Shown piece by piece: positions 43,708 through 57,649 of a DNA stretch of 64,000 nucleotides; within the stretch, counting starts at the first letter, position 1; each line of letters opens with the position of its first letter. Below the pieces are notes generated by a model. That model saw only the letters and a program-made list of their open reading frames with translations, was not told the origin of the DNA and ran no database searches. The stretch is taken from contig WPIO01000004.1 in the NCBI GenBank assembly GCA_009760855.2, positions 10,411,501 through 10,475,500 on the forward strand, read 5' to 3'. The position numbers were made by a program, and so were the translations under genes. This DNA comes from Cristatella mucedo (lineage: Eukaryota > Bryozoa > Phylactolaemata > Cristatellidae).

Positions 43708-44179
43708 GGAGAACAGACACCATCTTTTTCCACGAACTGTGGTGTCGAGTTCCACTGTCTGGGGACTTGCAGGGCACATGCTCTTCGCTAAAGTATGTAT
43801 TTTTTTCACGAATATCAATCGCGAGGCCGTGTGATTCCAACCCCCCCCCCCTAGAAGAGAAAGGGAACCCCTGGTCCTGTTACCCTATGCACGGTACCTC
43901 TTGTCATACCCAAGTGGAGCTGCCAATTTTCTAGTCAGATCAGAAGCCTGTGACCATCAAAGTAGTGTACCGATGTGCATATTCAAAGGGCAACACCCAC
44001 CTGACCACCCCCTGGTCTACAAAGAGAGCCTGCTTTAGCAGCTGCAATGCTGTCAGCTCAAATCAGAGTGGCCGGCAGGTGGCACGGCACGCTGGCTGGA
44101 GGGACTGAGCAGCTGATTGGACCAGCAGCAAAACTTTGTCTTAAGCCATGCGAATTCCGTTAGGCAAGGACTATGAAGG

Positions 44180-44447
44180 AAAACATGCCTATTTAGGATA
44201 GCATTTAGTGGGTCCCCGTGATTCGTCCTTCGTGTGCTTATGCGTGCTGACACTGTGCCGTGCTGCCACTAACCACACTTGCATGCTGACCCTGTCACCC
44301 CTAACTATGTTTTTCATGTTGTTTATCAAGCATGATATTACTCACCATTCAATCGGGTTTCCCTATGCAGCAAATGTAAAGCGCCTAGAGAGAGATTGAG
44401 TTCTCTGAGGGCGCTATATCAAGTGCATTGTTATTATTATTATTATA
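44180..44447 (+). mobile_element. LINE-A 3' UTR copy
   Basis: Begins within the last codons of ORF2 (CCTATTTAGGATAGCATTTAGTGGGTCC) and runs through the 3' UTR to AAAGCGCCTAGAGAGAGATTGAGTTCTCTGAGGGCGC and an ATT tail. It is among the copies closest to the 31 kb one. Confidence 0.9.
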
Positions 44448-44873
44448 AAGCAAACTCGGATTTTCGGCGGCAGTCCGGGAGCAGCCTTTCGCAGCAGGAG
44501 CTTGCTGTCGAAGCGATCGAAGTGGTCACCCTGCCAGCAGTGGACCGTGGCTGGCCGGCCACGACGATCCTATTCATGGTCCACTTCAGGCAGTATGTCC
44601 AGCTGCAGAAAAATTAAAGCCATTAAGCTGACCTGATCCAGCTCAAGACATCTAGTGATTAGTGGGCTGGGGGGCCCCAGGCAGGCCGGTGGTCCCTGTC
44701 GGCAGCAATAAAGGAAGTCTGATGTTTTACTTGCAATCCTCCTTGGCACGTGAGGGTCTGATTCCTACAACACTCTGAAACGCCCTATTTCCTCGTGGGC
44801 AGCAGCCGTTGTCTTTCTCGTCCGGCTGCAGATGCAGCCACTCAGGTCCTGCTGCCGGACACCCCTGCCATGC

Positions 44874-45178
<305 letters not shown>

Positions 45179-45328
45179 CAGTGCCCTGTGCCCTCCCTCC
45201 CACCGAGTCTAGGGCTGCTGCTGACACTGCTGCTCAGTCAAACGAGACACTGAACCAGTTCGCGATAGACCTCGATGGGGCTTGCCTTTTTGCCTCCCCC
45301 CCCCCGAAAAGGTTTAAGGCAGTCTTAA

Positions 45329-45480
45329 TGGTTTGGCCCAGTGGTTTAGGCGCAAGCCTAGACCAAGGTCAAAGTGAATGTATTTGACGACCGAGAAGGT
45401 GGCCTGAGCCCCGTGGCATGTGTGAAGCGCCCGAATAAAGATCAAGTTCTCTTAGGGCACTATACAAATGAATTGCATAT
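45329..45480 (+). mobile_element. SINE-A copy
   Basis: Head GGTTTGGCCCAGTGGTTTAGGCGCAAGCCTAGACCAAGG, an altered middle, then GTGAAGCGCCCGAATAAAGATCAAGTTCTCTTAGGGCACTATACAAATGAATTG. Confidence 0.88.
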
Positions 45481-45708
45481 TTATATTTAATGGCAAACAG
45501 GTTTCTTTGCGGATTTCCCACCCGCCTTGCTCTACCAGCGAGAGTGACCTTAGAGTGAAGAGCAATGAGCTGAGCATCATGTGCTTTTTGCATAATCATT
45601 TTGCTCAAAAGTGCAGTCTACTGTGAGCAGAAGCAGGTCCACTGTCTTGGTGGACTAATGTACTGCACCAACCAACTAGCATCAAGTACTCTTCCTTTCA
45701 GCCTACTT

Positions 45709-45762
45709 AAGGTGTCTAAAAAATATTCAGTCCTCTTTGGACACTGCAAAAAATGTTTTTAA
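45709..45762 (+). mobile_element. SINE-A/LINE-A tail remnant
   Basis: GGTGTCTAAAAAATATTCAGTCCTCTTTGGACACTGCAAAAAATG aligns loosely with the shared terminal hairpin. Weak. Confidence 0.35.
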
Positions 45763-45769
45763 TTATTAT

Positions 45770-48700
45770 CTCTATAATTAAACCAGTGCAAACATGCTAC
45801 ATGTTCTGAATGTTTCTGAGGCACAGAGATGGCACAGATTATCGTAAACATGGCATGAAAACCATACCACCCCCAGCCTGCCATACTCGAACCCAGGAGC
45901 ATAGCGTACTAGGCGGGGAGGGGGGGACTACTCTGCACTCCTGGGCTAGAGAAGGTACACCGTGGACACTGCTACAGGTTTGGCTGTCAAGATTCCCTAC
46001 CGAACCCTTTGGTCGACTTCTATCAAGTCCTGATACCTTGCCAGTTTTTCTACGCCTGTTAGGAAGTTACGCGATGGAATGCAGGTCGTAGCTACTTCTA
46101 AGTACTTCTGAGTGGACTGCCTAGATGGCCTGCAGCAGTCACTTGTCCACGTGCTTATTGGCTGCCATATAATGTTAGGAAAGGCAGCAAAGGCCACAAA
46201 TGAAAACCTATCAGCAAATATCTCCTACTCCCCGTGGGTGCAACTCTCCTTCCCAGACTAGGTCGCTCCTCAGCTGGTGGCATAGTGGCCGTGGTCACCG
46301 GGTTTCCGGCGAGGGCTCGGCGACACGGTCACTATAGGAGCCTGCGCCCAGTGACTGCTGTCTGTCGGCAGGCTGGCCTGGCAACTGACCGGTTAGATCA
46401 ACCAATTCGTCAGAGCATACACGACTGATCTGATAATGATACACCTGCATCAATGCAATAGTCTTGCACACAAAAGAACCAATCGGCTGCCAGGCCTTCG
46501 GTGCATTTCCTGCTCTGACCGTGCTCTGTTTGCTTTTAGATTGTGCAATGATGGGCTCAGCAAATTGCCTGCCGAGAAAGCGCCACCCCTCAGTAGGTCT
46601 GCAAGGCTCTAGACAAGATCTGGCAAAGTCTAGTGAGACATGCAGGCAAGCAGGCCTTCAACGGGCAGTCTGCATTGTCCTTGTCCTGTTGTCAATGCCT
46701 GCCTGGATGGAATTCGAACGGCCCTTTACGTGGTGGCAAATAGAAACCACTCGCTTCAACTGTCGACCAACAGTATCGGCAGAAGCGCGCGTTGCGCGTG
46801 TCTAGCTTGATGGCTGCGCACGTGCACGGTGTAGATCGTCCATGCGAAATGTAGTCGGTAGGTCTGCCTCTCTTACAGGTTGCCACGGAGATCGTGTACA
46901 GCACTGCATTCTGTATCGGAGGGGGTGCAGGACTCGACTGCCTCCTTTGAGACTCAGACTGAGTCATTACCATCATTTTGCCTTTGCAGCAAGCAGTTGC
47001 TGCTGCTGCCGCCATTGCTGCTGAACAAACGTACTTCAACGACCTAAACGAGCTAAGCGCTCCTCAAAGGATTCGCCTGAGAGTCTCACACCCTACGAGA
47101 CGACCGCCCAGATTCAAATGAGCAGCAATCTCCGTCGATCAGTCGCTGCTGTCGCTGCTGAGAGAGACCCCTGTTTTTCAGCACCAAGCTAGCAGTATCT
47201 TCTACTGAGCCCGGCCTTAAACAGCACAGCATCTGCCTCGGTACCGAGCAGCATCGAAGCAGCAGCAGCGGCAGGGCAAGTCGCATCCTAAGTCAGCACC
47301 TTATTGCACGAGACAGCTTAATCACAATAGGCCAATCAGACGACACCAGAGTGGCAGCTGGCCTAATGGCTTAGTAAGTGCTTGTTTTGAGTCACGAATA
47401 TGCTTCAAGGTTCCAAAGGACCTTGGCAGCTGGTTAACCGTGGTCGCTGGTCCAGTCCGAACCATCAGTCCAGCCACCATCAATCGGCTCCTGCTGGCAC
47501 CATCCGCCTCGGCTCAGCAGTGACTTCGGTATTAGCCTAGCTCTTCTTGAAATTACTATCAGACATCCCGAGGAGTCATGTGCAAAGATAAGATGCTCGG
47601 ACTTATAGCAATCCCACAATCCAATGCGTAGCACCGGCAGTGCAAGCTGCAGTAGCCGCAGCTGGCTGGCTGGCTGGTGCAGCACGCAGACACGTATTCT
47701 GACAGGGAACTTGCCACTGCAGATGCCCGACTGCATTCAGGACTGCTCCCCCTGCCCAACCCCACCCCCACCCCCGGCATCCAGAATCACATTCCGTCCT
47801 CAATCGGCATCAGCATGTTGGTGCTCTGCTGACATGCAGGGTTGTTGGGGGGCAGCCTCGTTCCCAATATCGATTGCACGAGCAAACCGTCTGCAGCAGT
47901 CAGTTGCTGGTTGCCAGCTCAGCTAGAAGCGTTTCCCGTCAGACTCCTGCCGGTAAGCCAGGGCTGCCTGCATGTAGGCACTGGAGCGCTCAGCACCGGC
48001 GTAGCTCTGCAGCACCGGCTCATAGCTGCAACGGAAGGAACGTTCGGCATTGGATACACGCCTAACGAACACCCGTGCATGCCACACCCATCCGATGATC
48101 TTCGCTCTGCACGGATTGCACACCAGGCAGGCCATGCAGGCGCTTGCAAAGGCCGAAAGCTACCGAAAGCACCGATCTTGTTCTCTCGTGATAAGCTTGA
48201 CACGTTGCATTTCTCGAGCATTTGTCGTGCATCGTCGCTTTGGTCCTTCGAAACCGGCGTCCCAAACGCCCAGCTGCACCTCATGCAGATGGCAAACTCA
48301 AATGTATGCGTGCCCCTTTGTTATTCCATTCACGACTCATTGCGGGAAAAAACGTTTCGGCGGGCAAAAGAGAAGTGCATTACTTATTCACCTTTGTCGT
48401 GCTACTGCTTGCAATGACACTTCGATCTGAATTGCGTATGATGGTTAAGTAGCTACGAACTCATTCGGAATGCACGTTAAAAATTGTGGTCTCAGTTGGC
48501 TAAACATTATGCCTAGTGCATGTACACCGCTTCTGGCTAGCACTTTTCCAAGGACCGATGCTGTCATGAATCGTAGTGAAGAAACGCCGGGCATTACACA
48601 CGCAGGTGACCTGTTCATGGTGCAAAGTCACACTCTGCAGGTACAGGTACCTGCATATGCATACGTGAATCAACAGCAATCACCGGCTGAAGGCTGTACG

Positions 48701-48900
48701 CTACGGATCTCCTGAGGTGTTTTAAGCCTCTTAAGCCTCGGCGAGCGATGAACGATAAGCAAGTGAGCCGACGTTATGTGCAGTGTCCTGTGCTGAGATG
48801 TTTTCGAGTAGGGCTCTGGGAAAGCTGCTATTAGATTTTCCATAGTAAGCATGTGTGCACTGTAAGGGTGAGAGGGGAGAGGAAGGAGGTTCGAGCTCTG
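45770..48900. other. No gene recognised
   Basis: Several overlapping stop-poor frames occur, especially 47.84-48.43 kb on both strands (up to 191 codons on the plus strand), but no domain, splice pattern or repeat family is recognisable. Confidence 0.4.
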
Positions 48901-48908
48901 GGGTCGAC

Positions 48909-49050
48909 CTGGTTTGGCCCAGCGGTTAAGGTGCATGCCCAGACCAAGGTCTGGGCCAGGTCGTGGGCTCGAGACCTGAGGCGTATGCAAAGTGCCTGAA
49001 TATAGATTGAGTTCTCTTAGGGCACGATACAAATGAATTATATTACATTA
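48909..49050 (+). mobile_element. SINE-A copy
   Basis: CTGGTTTGGCCCAGCGGTTAAGGTGCATGCCCAGACCAAGGTCTGGGCC ... GGTCGTGGGCTCGAGACC ... GTGCCTGAATATAGATTGAGTTCTCTTAGGGCACGATACAAATGAATTATATTA. Box A and box B are well kept. Confidence 0.92.
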
Positions 49051-49052
49051 TA

Positions 49053-49172
49053 TGGTGCTCACACGATCCAGGTCATGGGTTCGAGACCTGCCCTAGGCAA
49101 TCCTTTACTGTCTACAGCAAACCGGTTCATAGCCACCAAGGCTCATAAATGAGGCTTCTGAGTCAGCTAACC
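49053..49172 (+). mobile_element. SINE-B copy directly behind SINE-A
   Basis: Starts inside the head (GGTGCTCACACGATCCAGG), with box B GGGTTCGAGACC, CAATCCTTTACTGTCTACAG, CAAGGCTCATAAATGAGGCTTCTGAGTCAGCTAACC. The two SINEs lie in the same direction with two or three bases between them. Confidence 0.78.
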
Positions 49173-49655
49173 TTTACGTGTACTTTGCTTCCCTGTTGCT
49201 CAGTATATTATGACCACGCGCTTGCATTTAGTGAGCTTGTGAACGAATGTGTGTGCTAGCAATCTCAGCATGCATGCATGCATGCTGGAAAGGGGAACGT
49301 GGAAAAAATGAGCTGCCGGAGAAAGTAATCTGGGCATCAGGTAAAATAAAGATTATTAAGGATAACTCACTGGGGGGCTTGAACACACGTCCTGGCTAGG
49401 GCGCAAAGGCAAAGTTAGTTGTACGCACCCGGAAGCCAGTGCACTTGTGATTTATGTTTCTTAAGTCTGCCCATTATGTTCTGGAAATCAGAAGCACGAG
49501 AATACACTCATTGAGTTATCTGTTACCTCATTCGACTCGCACGAACGGGTGCTCGTGCGCACACACATACAAACACACACGCACAACGTTCGTGCTCCAG
49601 TTGGTTGAAGGCGCTCAGCCAACAATGGATGGGCGAACATGCACATCAACACTCT

Positions 49656-49658
<3 letters not shown>

Positions 49659-49701
<43 letters not shown>
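49659..49701 (+). repeat. (CT)n microsatellite
   Basis: About 21 CT units followed by a short C run. Confidence 0.96.
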
Positions 49702-49702
<1 letters not shown>

Positions 49703-50413
49703 CCTTCTTCTCTGTCCTCTGTTATTCTGTCGGCCACTAATGCAATACAGAAAGTGTGCAAACGACACCGTGGGACCAGCAGTCCTTAGTCCTGAAGCCA
49801 GTCGCTGGCTAAGATTAGAATCTGCTCTCTGAAGAGATTCCAGCTTCAAGGAAAGGCAGCAGCCGATCGCTAGGCGATGTCCAGAGACCATTTAATGAAT
49901 GAATCATGCCAAGGCTTATCTTAAAGCCTGCGACCCTAAGCCACCGAGTTAATATCATACCATCGGAGGTGACGACCGTGAATTTGTAACCGGAGATCGA
50001 CTGCTCCCAGCTTGCCTGTAGCCTGACATGAAGGGCTCACCCTCCCCTCTAGCCCTATTAAATCTCATTGAATGGCTCGCTGGAGCCGACGTTTGTTGCA
50101 AGTTGAAGCTTGGCTTATTAGTGTTGTGCAGACTGCCACCATCTATCTATCTGCTGGTTATCACCACCTCTCTGCTCATCGATAGCTGCAAGGTCAGACT
50201 GAAAAAAACTCGTCATAAATCAGGCGTTAAGGAGTGGTACCTAAAAATCTTCTCACAATTCTTTGACATACTCAGTGTAATTTATTGTTAGTGGTTTCCT
50301 GGGTCGAGAAGCATGTGACATGTCTGGCCCTCTCCACAGCCTTATTTGCATGTTGGCCAATTAAGATGGCTCAAAGGCTCTGGCCAGAGGTGATTGTGAG
50401 AACCTCGGTCTAC

Positions 50414-50855
<442 letters not shown>

Positions 50856-50865
<10 letters not shown>

Positions 50866-51362
50866 GTACAGCTATGATCCCCAGCATACCAGCATTAGCA
50901 TTGTCAAACGTATGGCCTGATTCAGGAACGGCATTGATATAGACATCTATTAAAAACCTCTCGTATAATCACCATTCCTATAAATATTAACTGATATGCT
51001 ACAATATATGAGCTACAAGTTCAAAAGCAACTAACCAAGTGATCTGCAGCCATATCCAAGACTTCAGACTTGTCTTTTGAGTCCAAAAATTTGGGTCTAA
51101 AACTTATCGTGTCGACCGATCTAGCAGAACACTGAAAATTTGCTTCATACTGGCAGAAACAATGGAAAGGTGGCGCCATAGCTGCATGCACTGTCATTTC
51201 GTTAGAAAATCTCAAATCGGCCAGCCTATGAACAGGAATATAGAAGTTTAGTGGCAGGCAGTAATAAAGCCAAAGGTTTCTGAAGCTGAAATGACTGGAA
51301 GCACTGCCTAATCGGTCGTGGAAGTGCTACTTTATAATTGGTTGTTCTCATGTACCCCAAGT
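50856..51362 (+). repeat. Left arm of inverted duplication
   Basis: The complement of this arm reappears as 53105-53237 plus 54099-54465. Shared anchors include CTCTGCTCTGCTAACGGTAC, CAGCATTAGCATTGTC-type sequence, AAGCAACTAACCAAGTGATC, GTCGACCGATCTAGC, CAGTAATAAAGCCAAAGGTTTC and TAATTGGTTGTTCTC. Identity by eye is roughly 85-90 percent. Confidence 0.9.
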
Positions 51363-51384
51363 ACCCTATGCACAGGCTTCATCA

Positions 51385-51500
51385 ATGCCATTCATTTACA
51401 TAGTGCCGTGTGAGAAGTTAATCGCTACCCGGGTGCTTTACATATGCTGCAGGCTCGATCTCATGGCCTCGGTCGTTAAGAGGCGATCCCCTTTACCCCT
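51385..51500 (-). mobile_element. SINE-A copy, diverged
   Basis: The minus strand shows CCATGAGATCGAGCC (box-B region), GTAAAGCACCCGGGTAGCGATTAACTTCTCACACGGCACTATGTAAATGAATG. The tail is recognisable, the head poor. Confidence 0.55.
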
Positions 51501-51509
51501 GGGCATGTT

Positions 51510-53104
51510 GCCACATGTGTTGCAGATTTCATTGTCTAGTTTGTCTAGTCTGTCCTGTCTTGGCCAGCCCCTCCCTTCCTGGGATAGCATTTCTGGCCAC
51601 TGGTATCAAAGGAGTCCACGTGCGACCGACAGAGCATGCCAATCCAAGTGTCTTGATGCCATACAGAAGTATCTTGCAGTCTCCCCGAGCCTCTCTCCCC
51701 TGCTCTGCTCTTTTCAGTGCACCAAACAGGCAAATATGCCTCAGAGAACAGGTCATCCCGTATTTAAAAAGAGACCACCTGCAAGGTCGGTGCCCATCTG
51801 CCACCTAAGCTATTCCCGGCCTACGTTATCCGGTGGCACTGCTAGCATAAGCAAACTAATTGTGCTCGAGGAGCGAGGAATGTGAATTTGTTGAATGCCA
51901 AGCTTGGCTGCAATGAGGCCGGCAGGGGCGCTATCACTTCGAGATGGCAGATGGAGTTGCAGGCAAGGCAGAGACCAAGGGGAAGGGCAGGGCCACTACA
52001 CATTGAGTAGAAGAACACTCGTGCAGATAGGGCCACTGAGGCCAGAATCACTTATTAGCAAGGATTAGGTAATAAACATTTATCTAACGCCCGGCTCACA
52101 TTTGCATCACCAAAAAGACGTTGCATCCAGGTCGGCGGGGACGAATGGTAAGCACTACTGCTGCTGTTGCTGATTGGCAAGCAAGCAGTGTGGACTGCTC
52201 TGCCAGCTGTCGAGGAGCTTCGCCGATATATGAATCAGTCTTGGGTCTTTTTCAAAGGCTTCCAGGCCTGGCTCGAGACGCAACACAACTCGAGCTCAAG
52301 CGACCACACTAAGCGCCAACCACCTCGACTCTGCCAATGGGGAGGGGGACGAGAGAGCTGCAGTTTGAAGTGGAAATCCATCATTGATCAACGAATGACG
52401 CTGGCCATCTCTCCCCGAACCGGGGCCCCCTAGACCCCAAACGATCTTGCTAGAGACCTGCTGGCAGCTACCAGAGTAGCTCAAGGGGCAGAGGCAGCAG
52501 CACGGTCACTTAGTAAATCACTACTCGAGGTTTGGCATTGCAAAAATTGCCGCTGCCCCGACCGGCCATACGGCAGTTACATCTGTTTACGGATGGCCGG
52601 GCGATCCGATCGTGTCTTTCGTGTCATCCATCACGCAGCCTTCAATCGCTGTCCTAAGAGCTCAAACTAGACGGCTTGTCGTGATGCAGGGAAAAGCTGA
52701 GCAAAGATTCAGCGCATTCACGGGCAGGTAGTATTTTAGGATTAACAGTGTCAACAAGTTGGAAAAACCACAGTTCTTGGAGGTCCAGCAAGCAGCAATC
52801 AACTTGGCTGCCAGTCAACCGGGGATCCACGGTGTCTACTTGCCTGGACAGCATAGCACTTTCCCACAGGCTACCATATCATACTTGCAAGGCATCATTA
52901 TTGGCAGCAACCCCTGCTCCACCCCCTCCTGCTGGGCAAGGTTCTGGCTCTACTCAAAAAACAAGGGAGCCAATTCCTAAGGTTTCATTCAGAGAGAAGA
53001 GACCATATTTTGTAGCCAACGAAGCAAGGTTTCGCTTTCCGAACCATCTTCAACGTTGCAATATTTTCCAAGCGAATTTTGGTCCTCAAAAACTGCTCAT
53101 ATGG
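51510..53104. other. Spacer of the inverted duplication, no gene recognised
   Basis: Open frames up to 134 codons have no recognisable domain. Confidence 0.4.
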
Positions 53105-53237
53105 AAATTGGGGTACACGAGAACAACCAATTATAGAGTAGCGCTCCCTTGAGCAATCATGCAGTGCAGTCATTTCAGCTCAAGAAACCTTTGGCTTTAT
53201 TACTGCCTGCCACTAAACTCTTATGTTCCTGTTCATA
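53105..53237 (-). repeat. Right arm of inverted duplication, first part
   Basis: TTGGGGTACACGAGAACAACCAATTATAGAGTAGCGC and CAAGAAACCTTTGGCTTTATTACTGCCTGCCACTAAACT match the complement of 51.22-51.36 kb. It stops at CCTGTTCATA, where the LINE-B insertion begins. Confidence 0.9.
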
Positions 53238-54098
53238 ATGTAATGTAATGTATCTCCGTCTGTAACTCCGCAAAGCCACAAAGACTATGAGGGTGTTACG
53301 CATGAGGGTTTTGTATAGCGCACTCACAGCCTAAGTGGCTTTCGGTACACATTCGGTAGCCAACAGACTTTGTCTCACTCAACAAAGAGAAAGTGGGAAG
53401 CATGGTAGAGTCAGGAGACCAGTTGAGGTAGTGAGTAGCATAGAAGTAGCAGCTCAGGACCGCTGAAAAAGATGAGCCATAGTCGGCAGCAGGAGAGTAG
53501 TCGTTGTCTAAGAACTGTGGAAGTGAGTTCCACAGTCTAGGACATGCAGAGCTAAAGCTTCTGTTGCCAATAGTCTGTAAGCGGTGGAATGGAACAGCTA
53601 ATTTATTGTCCACACAGTACCTGAGGGCGTGAAGAGGCTGAAACTGGTACAGCAGTTCAGCTAGGTATGAAGGAGCCTAGCCGTGGAGGGCCTTGTGGGT
53701 CAGCCTAAGAACTGTGCTTTGTATCCTTTGCTCAACTGGCAACCATCCTAGCCTTTTTAGCAAAGGAGACACGTACTCAAACCTCTGGGACTTGAAGACT
53801 AGCCTTGCAGCCATATTCATAGTCAGCTGCAGTGGCCTAGTGCTTTCTTTGGTAGCCCAGCCAAAAAGGAATTACAATAATCAATCCGAGATAGAACTAT
53901 AAAGCTAGTTAAATTTGTTGCAAGCCGCTGTGGAACACAGCTCCTAATCTTGGATAGGGATCGGACGTGATGGCTAGCTGTAGAAGCAGTCTTCTGAATG
54001 AAGCTTTTAAAATTGAGGCAGCTGTCGAAAACGATACCTAAATTTCGAGCACGTGGTGATGGTCATACAACAGCATCACCTATTAGAAGAGCAAAGCC
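53238..54098 (-). mobile_element. LINE-B 3' end inserted into the right arm
   Basis: Begins with the tail ATGTAATGTAATGTATCTCCG and matches the 3.87-4.7 kb copy on the minus strand, including the C-terminal frame (KLAVPFHRLQTIGNRSF, PRLWNSLPQFL). It is 5'-truncated at GAGCAAAGCC. About 12 bases of the host sequence (GGCTGGCCGATT) are missing at the site and no target-site duplication is evident. Confidence 0.9.
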
Positions 54099-54455
54099 TG
54101 AGATTTTTTAAATGACAGTGCATGCAGCTATAGGCACCACATTGCCACAATTTCTGCCAAATGAAGCAAATCTTCAGAATTTTGCTAGATCGGTCGACAC
54201 GATAAGCTTTAAACCCAAATTTTCTGACTCAAAGACAAGTCTGAAGTCTCGGATATGGCTACAGATCACTTGGTTAGTTGCTTTTGAATGTGTAACTAAT
54301 ATATTGTAGCATAGCAGTTAATACTTAAAGGAATGGTGATTATATGAGAAGTTTTTAATAGATGTCTATATCAATGCCGTTCCTGAACCATGCAAAACGT
54401 TTGACAATGCTAATGCTGGTATGCTGGTTCATAGCTCTACCATTAGCAGAGCAGA

Positions 54456-54465
<10 letters not shown>
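54099..54465 (-). repeat. Right arm of inverted duplication, second part
   Basis: Continues the complement of the left arm from about 51.21 to 50.86 kb: GACAGTGCATGCAGC, GATCGGTCGACACGATAAG, GATCACTTGGTTAGTTGCTTTTG, TTTTTAATAGATGTCTATATC and ACCATTAGCAGAGCAGAGAG. Confidence 0.9.
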
Positions 54466-54808
<343 letters not shown>

Positions 54809-55168
54809 GCAGAGGGGGAGTGATTGAAGGAAATGAATCAACTGAACCGTTGACAAAAAGGACAGCCGGACCTGAAGACGTTGTAGCACGATGGTGCATG
54901 CATTTGGGCACCATGCAAAAGCATGCTAGCTTAGCCAAGCACTGCCTGTGCATTCACGTTGGCAGGTCCTAGCAGTTTTGGTGGGTCCTGGTCCGGTAAC
55001 AACCTAGAGCCACGGTCAATTCTCTTCTAGAAAATGGCTGCAGCTGGCCTGCCAGTCCGAACATATGCTCCTGCGGCACGAGAACGAGTAGAAGTGGGAA
55101 GCAGAAGTGACACAAAGCTCAGTGGGTCGCCTTAGGTTCAGCGCCAGCAGCGAATTGCATATAAAAAT

Positions 55169-55302
55169 ATAATTCATTTGCATAGCAACTCAGGAGAACT
55201 TAATCTCTATTCAGGCGCTTCACATATGTCTCAGGGCTCGAGCCCACGACCTCAGCCAGACCTTGGTCGGGGTGAGCACCTTAACTACTGGACCAAACCA
55301 GC
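55169..55302 (-). mobile_element. SINE-A copy, well preserved
   Basis: Full length: CTGGTTTGGTCCAGTAGTTAAGGTGCTCACCCCGACCAAGGTCTGGCTGAGGTCGTGGGCTCGAGCCC ... GTGAAGCGCCTGAATAGAGATTAAGTTCTCCTGAGTTGCTATGCAAATGAATTATA. Confidence 0.94.
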
Positions 55303-55304
55303 TG

Positions 55305-57255
55305 CATAGCCGACTCTTGCCGAAGGTGCACTACTTGTGGCTGTACTTGCTGCGATTGCCCTATTTAGCACCAACAGTAGATGCTCAATTGTGTTTCTCA
55401 GCCACCCTACCCACACTGAGTAATAGCAGTCAAGCCTATGCAGGGCCAGGGAGCTGGTACGACCCGATTTGCCATGGCGTCGAAGTAGGCTATCCATGAT
55501 CCTGAACAGAGACGAGTATGAGTACGACCGGCTGTGGAGGTATTCTGATTCAACCCTTTATGCTCAGTCCCGGCAGTCAGGAAGCACTTACTGACTGCAT
55601 CCCCGAGGCATTGTGGCAACTCCAATTGAAAGAATACAATCTCATTGATTCCAGCTGTGTGTACCGAGTTTCCTGTAGCTGAGTTCGGATTTATCCTCAC
55701 GCAGTCATTCAGAAATCGCTGCTTCCCTCCAACTCTGCCGGAATCAAATCAGAGAGCGTTTGATTTTATTTACGATATCCACCTTTCACGGCTGGAGGCC
55801 TGCACGCCAGCACAAAATCAGGGAGGAATATCCTTTCTGAATCCAAAGAAAGTTAGTAAAGGCCTCCTCGACGGTTTCACTCCTACTCCACGAGCCTGCT
55901 GGCTGGTGGCAGCACCTCACCTGCTATTAATTGCCTGGTTTCGCCCGGCTGTACGGTGTAGAGAGAAAATAGCCTGCATAACACCGAGCCCACGCTCTCC
56001 TTCCTCTTTGGGCAACAAGAACTAGAACACTAAAGCTGGTTCATTCTTTGTTGCTAAATACCACGATCGAGAGACATCGATTCCATTATTCCTAGACACG
56101 GCGATTGGCTAGGATGACCGATTAAGGAGGCCACTGGCTTGCCGAACACTCTCTTGTGTCTTAGCAGGCCACCCACGTAGCAACTCTTTTTGTCTGATCC
56201 TTAGCTGGCAGCCACAGACCTGTCACATAGCTAGCCAGGCGATGTAGGCCTGCAGGTGTCATAGCAACAGGCCCTCAAATGTCATTTCACATTGTTCATC
56301 CGATGGCTGTGACTGTCACGAGGAAAGAACAGGTGCTGATGATCCTCTGCGACCAAGTGAAGGAAGGGAAATGGACAGGAATAGCTGCGCTTTCAGAACA
56401 GCAAGAGTGTGAACGTGTGAACAGAGATTCCGGCGCCACACTCCGTCGCAAAATTCGTGCAAAGGCAATACCAACTGTCGACAGCAGATGCATGCCCAAC
56501 AAAAGGCACTTCAACCAGGGCACTTTCTGTTGCACCTTTGTATCTGGTTCAATCTTCAGCAGACCAGCCGATGATCGGGGTTGGCATCGAGCCCTCTCTC
56601 AACTCGCCTTCAACTACCTTGCCTGTTTGTTTTGTGCAGCTATCCTGCTGGCGGGCAGCTCCTTGATGCTGTCCTCTACATCCGGCCGGTCGATGCACAC
56701 GCCACAGATGCCTCTGCCGAGGGCCTATAACCGCCCTCGTGTGCTGCCGCACTCACAGATGGTATCTGCTGCCTACTGCCAAGGGTGTCCCTACAACCGG
56801 TACCGCCTAAACTTGGCCTTTATGCATGCATTGGACTGTTTCTGCCCTGTTAAATCAGTGACTAGAAAAGAGCTGCCAGTAGCTACAAGAAGCAGGAAGT
56901 GGGGCCATCAGTTATTCGCGATGCAAAGCGAGGACTCGTGATGCTAAATTGGCTTGAACTGGGTAACCAGAAGACAGTAGATGAGCCTGTTTTAGCCTAC
57001 AGAGACAATTTTTTATCAACATGCTACAATCAACTGATGCAAATTCCAGTAGCAAATATCACCCAGACCTGCCACAGAAAGGCTGGGGCTACTGACCGTA
57101 ATCAAGTCGATCTTCGACAACAATTGTGATTGTTTTGCTTGCTTGCTACTTAACATGATGAACCAAAATGGGGGGCTTATTGATCTGAAAAATTGCCGAG
57201 GACTGCCAGTGTTTTCGGGTGGCTTATTAGATTCGGAAGCAAGTTCGTGGAATGC
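55305..57255. other. No gene recognised; one 220-codon frame
   Basis: A plus-strand frame at 56279-56941 is open for 220 codons, with no recognisable domain, signal peptide or splice context. It may be chance. Confidence 0.3.
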
Positions 57256-57257
57256 AT

Positions 57258-57274
57258 CATATATAATATATAAT

Positions 57275-57310
<36 letters not shown>
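57258..57310. repeat. (TA)n microsatellite
   Basis: TA repeat with TAA steps, immediately at the tail of a SINE-A copy, so it may have grown from the SINE tail or its target site. Confidence 0.95.
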
Positions 57311-57312
<2 letters not shown>

Positions 57313-57443
57313 ATCCATTTATATAACGCCCCAAGAGAACTTAATCTCTATTCAGGCGCTTCACATATGCCTCGGGGCTTGAGCCCACGACCTCAGTTAG
57401 ACCTTAGTCGGGGCGAGCACCTTAACCGCTAGACCAAACCAGC
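57311..57443 (-). mobile_element. SINE-A copy, young
   Basis: Differs from the 57949-58082 copy at only about six to eight positions over 134 bases. Head, boxes and terminal hairpin are all intact. Confidence 0.95.
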
Positions 57444-57649
57444 TCGATGATGGTTGTCATATGGATGCTGGATTAATATTAGATCCAGCAAGAACGAATT
57501 AACTGTATTAGTGCTAATAATGTGGGGATCATTGAGCATTAATAATCATTATAATTCACAACGAAAAGACACGAGAAAGAAATCAAGAATTTAGCTCATG
57601 GCACCATACTACAACAAAGACCTTGCATGTCACAACAACAACAACAAGC

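Noticed and set aside
56279-56941. 220-codon open frame as a gene
   Set aside because: No domain, no splice context, no similarity within the window; listed only as a note in the flanking region.
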